This document shows positions 62,299 to 64,000 of a stretch of 64,000 nt of DNA, in pieces (positions within the stretch are counted from its first letter, which is position 1; every line of letters starts with the position of its first letter). Under the pieces are notes generated by a model. The model was not told the DNA's origin, did no database searches, and was given only the letters and a program-made list of their open reading frames with translations. Position numbers and translations under genes: made by a program. This DNA is from Diaphorobacter caeni. Its GTDB lineage: Bacteria > Pseudomonadota > Gammaproteobacteria > Burkholderiales > Burkholderiaceae_C. The stretch covers positions 558,001 through 622,000 of the forward strand of contig NZ_JADKYZ010000003.1 in the NCBI RefSeq assembly GCF_015354245.1, written 5' to 3'.

Positions 62299-62480
62299 TG
62301 TCGAGCAGCGCCAGACGCTCCATGCCACTGATGCTGCAACGGTCCAGCCACATTGGTACATTGTCGATGCTCATGCAGGTGCTCCGGGCGGCCAGACAAT
62401 CGCATTGACCAGATGCGCGAAGCGGCCCTGCGCCCTCGGCGGCCCCACCAGGCAACACACAGGAATGAGGACACCCATCC

Positions 62481-63809
62481 ATGTCAACAGACAACGCAAC
62501 GCTTTCCTACCAGAGTGGCTTCGGCAATGAATACGCGAGCGAGGCGGTGCCGCACGCGCTGCCTCGGGGTCGCAACAGCCCGCAGCGCGCCCCGCTCGAC
62601 CTCTACCCCGAGCTGATCTCGGGCACCGCGTTCACCGCACCGCGCCACGAGAACCGCCGCAGCTGGATGTACCGCCGACAACCCTCGGTCGTTGCGGGCC
62701 GTTACCAGCCTTACACGCAGGCTCTGTGGACCACCGGCGGCGACAAGAACATGGCGATCGCGCCCGAGCCGCTGCGCTGGCACCCCATCCCCTTCGAGCC
62801 CGGCGTGGAGCAGGATTTCGTCGACGGCATGCGCACGCTGGCCGCCAACGGCGACGCCGAGTCGCAGACCGGCATGGGTTCGCTCGTCTACCTGGCCACA
62901 CGCTCGATGGAGCAACGCGCCTTCGTCAATGCCGATGGCGAACTGCTCATCGTGCCGCAGCAGGGACGCCTGCGCATCACCACCGAGATGGGCTTGCTCG
63001 AGGTGCAGCCCGGCGAGATCGCGCTGATTCCGCGCGGCGTGGCCTTCAAGATCGCCCTGCCCGATTCGGACGCCGGCGCAGGTCCTTCGCGCGGCTATGT
63101 CTGCGAGAACTACGGGGCGCAATTTCGCTTGCCCGAGCTTGGTCCCATCGGCTCCAACGGTCTCGCCAATGCACGCGATTTTCTGGCGCCGGTGGCCGCG
63201 TTCGACGAGCCCGCCGAGCCGCACGAGCTGATCAAGAAATTCGGAGGTCGCTTCTGGCGCGCGCCCACCAGAAGCTCGCCTTTCAACGTGGTCGCATGGC
63301 ACGGCAACCTGGCGCCGGTGAAGTACGACACGGCCCACTTCATGACCATCGGCTCGATCAGCTTCGATCATCCCGATCCGTCGATCTTCACCGTGCTCAC
63401 CTCGCCAAGTGACACGCCCGGCACGGCCAACTGCGACTTCGTGATCTTTCCGCCGCGCTGGCTGGTGATGGAGAACACCTTCCGCCCACCGTGGTACCAC
63501 CGCAATCTGATGAGCGAATTCATGGGCCTCGTCTACGGCGAATACGACGCCAAGCCCGGAGGGTTCAAGCCCGGCGGCGCGAGCCTGCACAACTGCATGG
63601 TGCCGCACGGCCCCGACGAGGAGGCTTTCGACAAGGCCAGCCAGGCGGACCTCAAGCCCCAGAAGCTCGACAACACGCTGGCCTTCATGTTCGAGAGCCG
63701 CTACCGCCTCGTGCCCACCGCCTACGCGATGAACCAGGCGCCGCTCGATCAGGACTATGCGGATTGCTGGGCGGGCCTCAAGGACCAGTTCAACGCGGAT
63801 GCCGGCTGA
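62481..63809 (+). CDS. hmgA: Homogentisate 1,2-dioxygenase
   Basis: A 442-residue Fe(II) enzyme that opens the aromatic ring of homogentisate to maleylacetoacetate in tyrosine and phenylalanine breakdown. Family marks are the start [37 protein letters not shown], the Fe-site region [20 protein letters not shown], and the His-rich segment [19 protein letters not shown]. The length is typical. A short gap with a repeat remnant separates it from the fumarylacetoacetase gene, which completes the pathway. Confidence 0.97.
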   Translation: MSTDNATLSYQSGFGNEYASEAVPHALPRGRNSPQRAPLDLYPELISGTAFTAPRHENRRSWMYRRQPSVVAGRYQPYTQALWTTGGDKNMAIAPEPLRWHPIPFEPGVEQDFVDGMRTLAANGDAESQTGMGSLVYLATRSMEQRAFVNADGELLIVPQQGRLRITTEMGLLEVQPGEIALIPRGVAFKIALPDSDAGAGPSRGYVCENYGAQFRLPELGPIGSNGLANARDFLAPVAAFDEPAEPHELIKKFGGRFWRAPTRSSPFNVVAWHGNLAPVKYDTAHFMTIGSISFDHPDPSIFTVLTSPSDTPGTANCDFVIFPPRWLVMENTFRPPWYHRNLMSEFMGLVYGEYDAKPGGFKPGGASLHNCMVPHGPDEEAFDKASQADLKPQKLDNTLAFMFESRYRLVPTAYAMNQAPLDQDYADCWAGLKDQFNADAG

Positions 63810-63836
63810 GATCGTGTTGACGATCTCTACACGCTC
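63808..63836 (+). repeat. Dispersed intergenic repeat, copy E (end fragment)
   Basis: GAGATCGTGTTGACGATCTC and the following TACACGCTC match the terminal part of the family seen at 16.96, 28.92 and 43.69 kb. It begins at the hmgA stop and lies inside the hmgA-fahA operon gap. Confidence 0.65.
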
Positions 63837-63887
63837 TGAGCGCGCCGCCTCCCATTCACAAAGACTTTGAGAACGAGAGAAGAAGCC

Positions 63888-64000
63888 ATGTACGCAATCG
63901 ACGCAACCCACGACCCCAAGCGCAGAAGCTGGGTGGAATCCGCCAACGTGCCCGGCGCGGACTACCCGATCCAGAACCTGCCGTTCGGGCGCTTTCGCCC
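63888..64000 (+). CDS. fahA: Fumarylacetoacetase, N-terminal part (runs off the right edge)
   Basis: The 37 visible codons start MYAIDATHDPKRRSWVESA and continue to YPIQNLPFGRFR, the conserved N-terminal segment of fumarylacetoacetase (usual DFPIQNLPYG). The enzyme splits fumarylacetoacetate to fumarate and acetoacetate, the last step of the homogentisate route. It begins 78 bases after hmgA. The rest lies beyond the window. Confidence 0.85.
   Translation, partial: MYAIDATHDPKRRSWVESANVPGADYPIQNLPFGRFR

Overview
The window is high-GC chromosomal DNA from a betaproteobacterium, most likely of the family Comamonadaceae and possibly close to Comamonas. This is inferred from gene content: several Bug-type tricarboxylate receptors, a TctABC/TctDE set, a 3-hydroxybutyrate oligomer hydrolase, an IPTL-CTERM surface protein, a complete sox cluster and a homogentisate pathway. 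No rRNA, tRNA, CRISPR array, transposase or phage gene was found.

Layout. 0-9.7 kb: the end of glyA, then nrdR. A minus-strand run follows: a CaiB/BaiF CoA-transferase, aroC, cobB and a secreted 5'-nucleotidase lipoprotein whose signal peptide is interrupted by a run of eight G. A gene fusing a helix-turn-helix to a citrate-synthase fold diverges from the CoA-transferase. An acyltransferase and a CBS protein follow. 9.8-19 kb is housekeeping: metY-like, hydrolases, an orphan Bug receptor, katG, hemH with a hexanucleotide repeat, and a glutathione transferase. 19.4-24.3 kb is a compact four-gene archaic (spore coat U type) chaperone-usher pilus operon.

24.4-46.5 kb is rich in sulfur genes. 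A periplasmic rhodanese, a YeeE/YedE transporter and a 57-residue membrane protein form one plus-strand unit. The minus-strand sox operon runs cytochrome c, soxC, soxD, soxY, soxZ, soxA, soxX, soxB and a second YeeE/YedE transporter. Upstream lie a thioredoxin-fold protein and a SoxH-like metallo-hydrolase, a divergent DsrE-family protein, and an ArsR-type regulator with the cysteines of persulfide sensors. These genes would together import, carry, oxidise and sense thiosulfate and sulfane sulfur. Genes with no clear sulfur role interrupt the block: YSC84, DedA-rhodanese, an alpha/beta hydrolase, the 3HB-oligomer hydrolase and an IPTL-CTERM protein.

46.8-52.5 kb holds tctCBA and the divergent two-component pair tctD-tctE. 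52.6-64 kb holds a heat-shock 15-like RNA-binding protein, a very large nested inverted repeat, a LysR/MFS divergent pair, a CopD-like membrane protein, a MarR-controlled EmrAB-type tripartite efflux operon, and the start of the homogentisate operon (hmgA, partial fahA).

A dispersed intergenic repeat family with the core GCGAGGCTTGCAGGATGCGG, and ends resembling CGTGTTGACGATCTC and its complement, occurs in at least five places (about 16.96, 28.92, 30.00, 43.69 and 63.81 kb). A separate element of roughly 480 bp at 53.1-53.6 kb is a nested palindrome. These are the most notable non-coding structures here.
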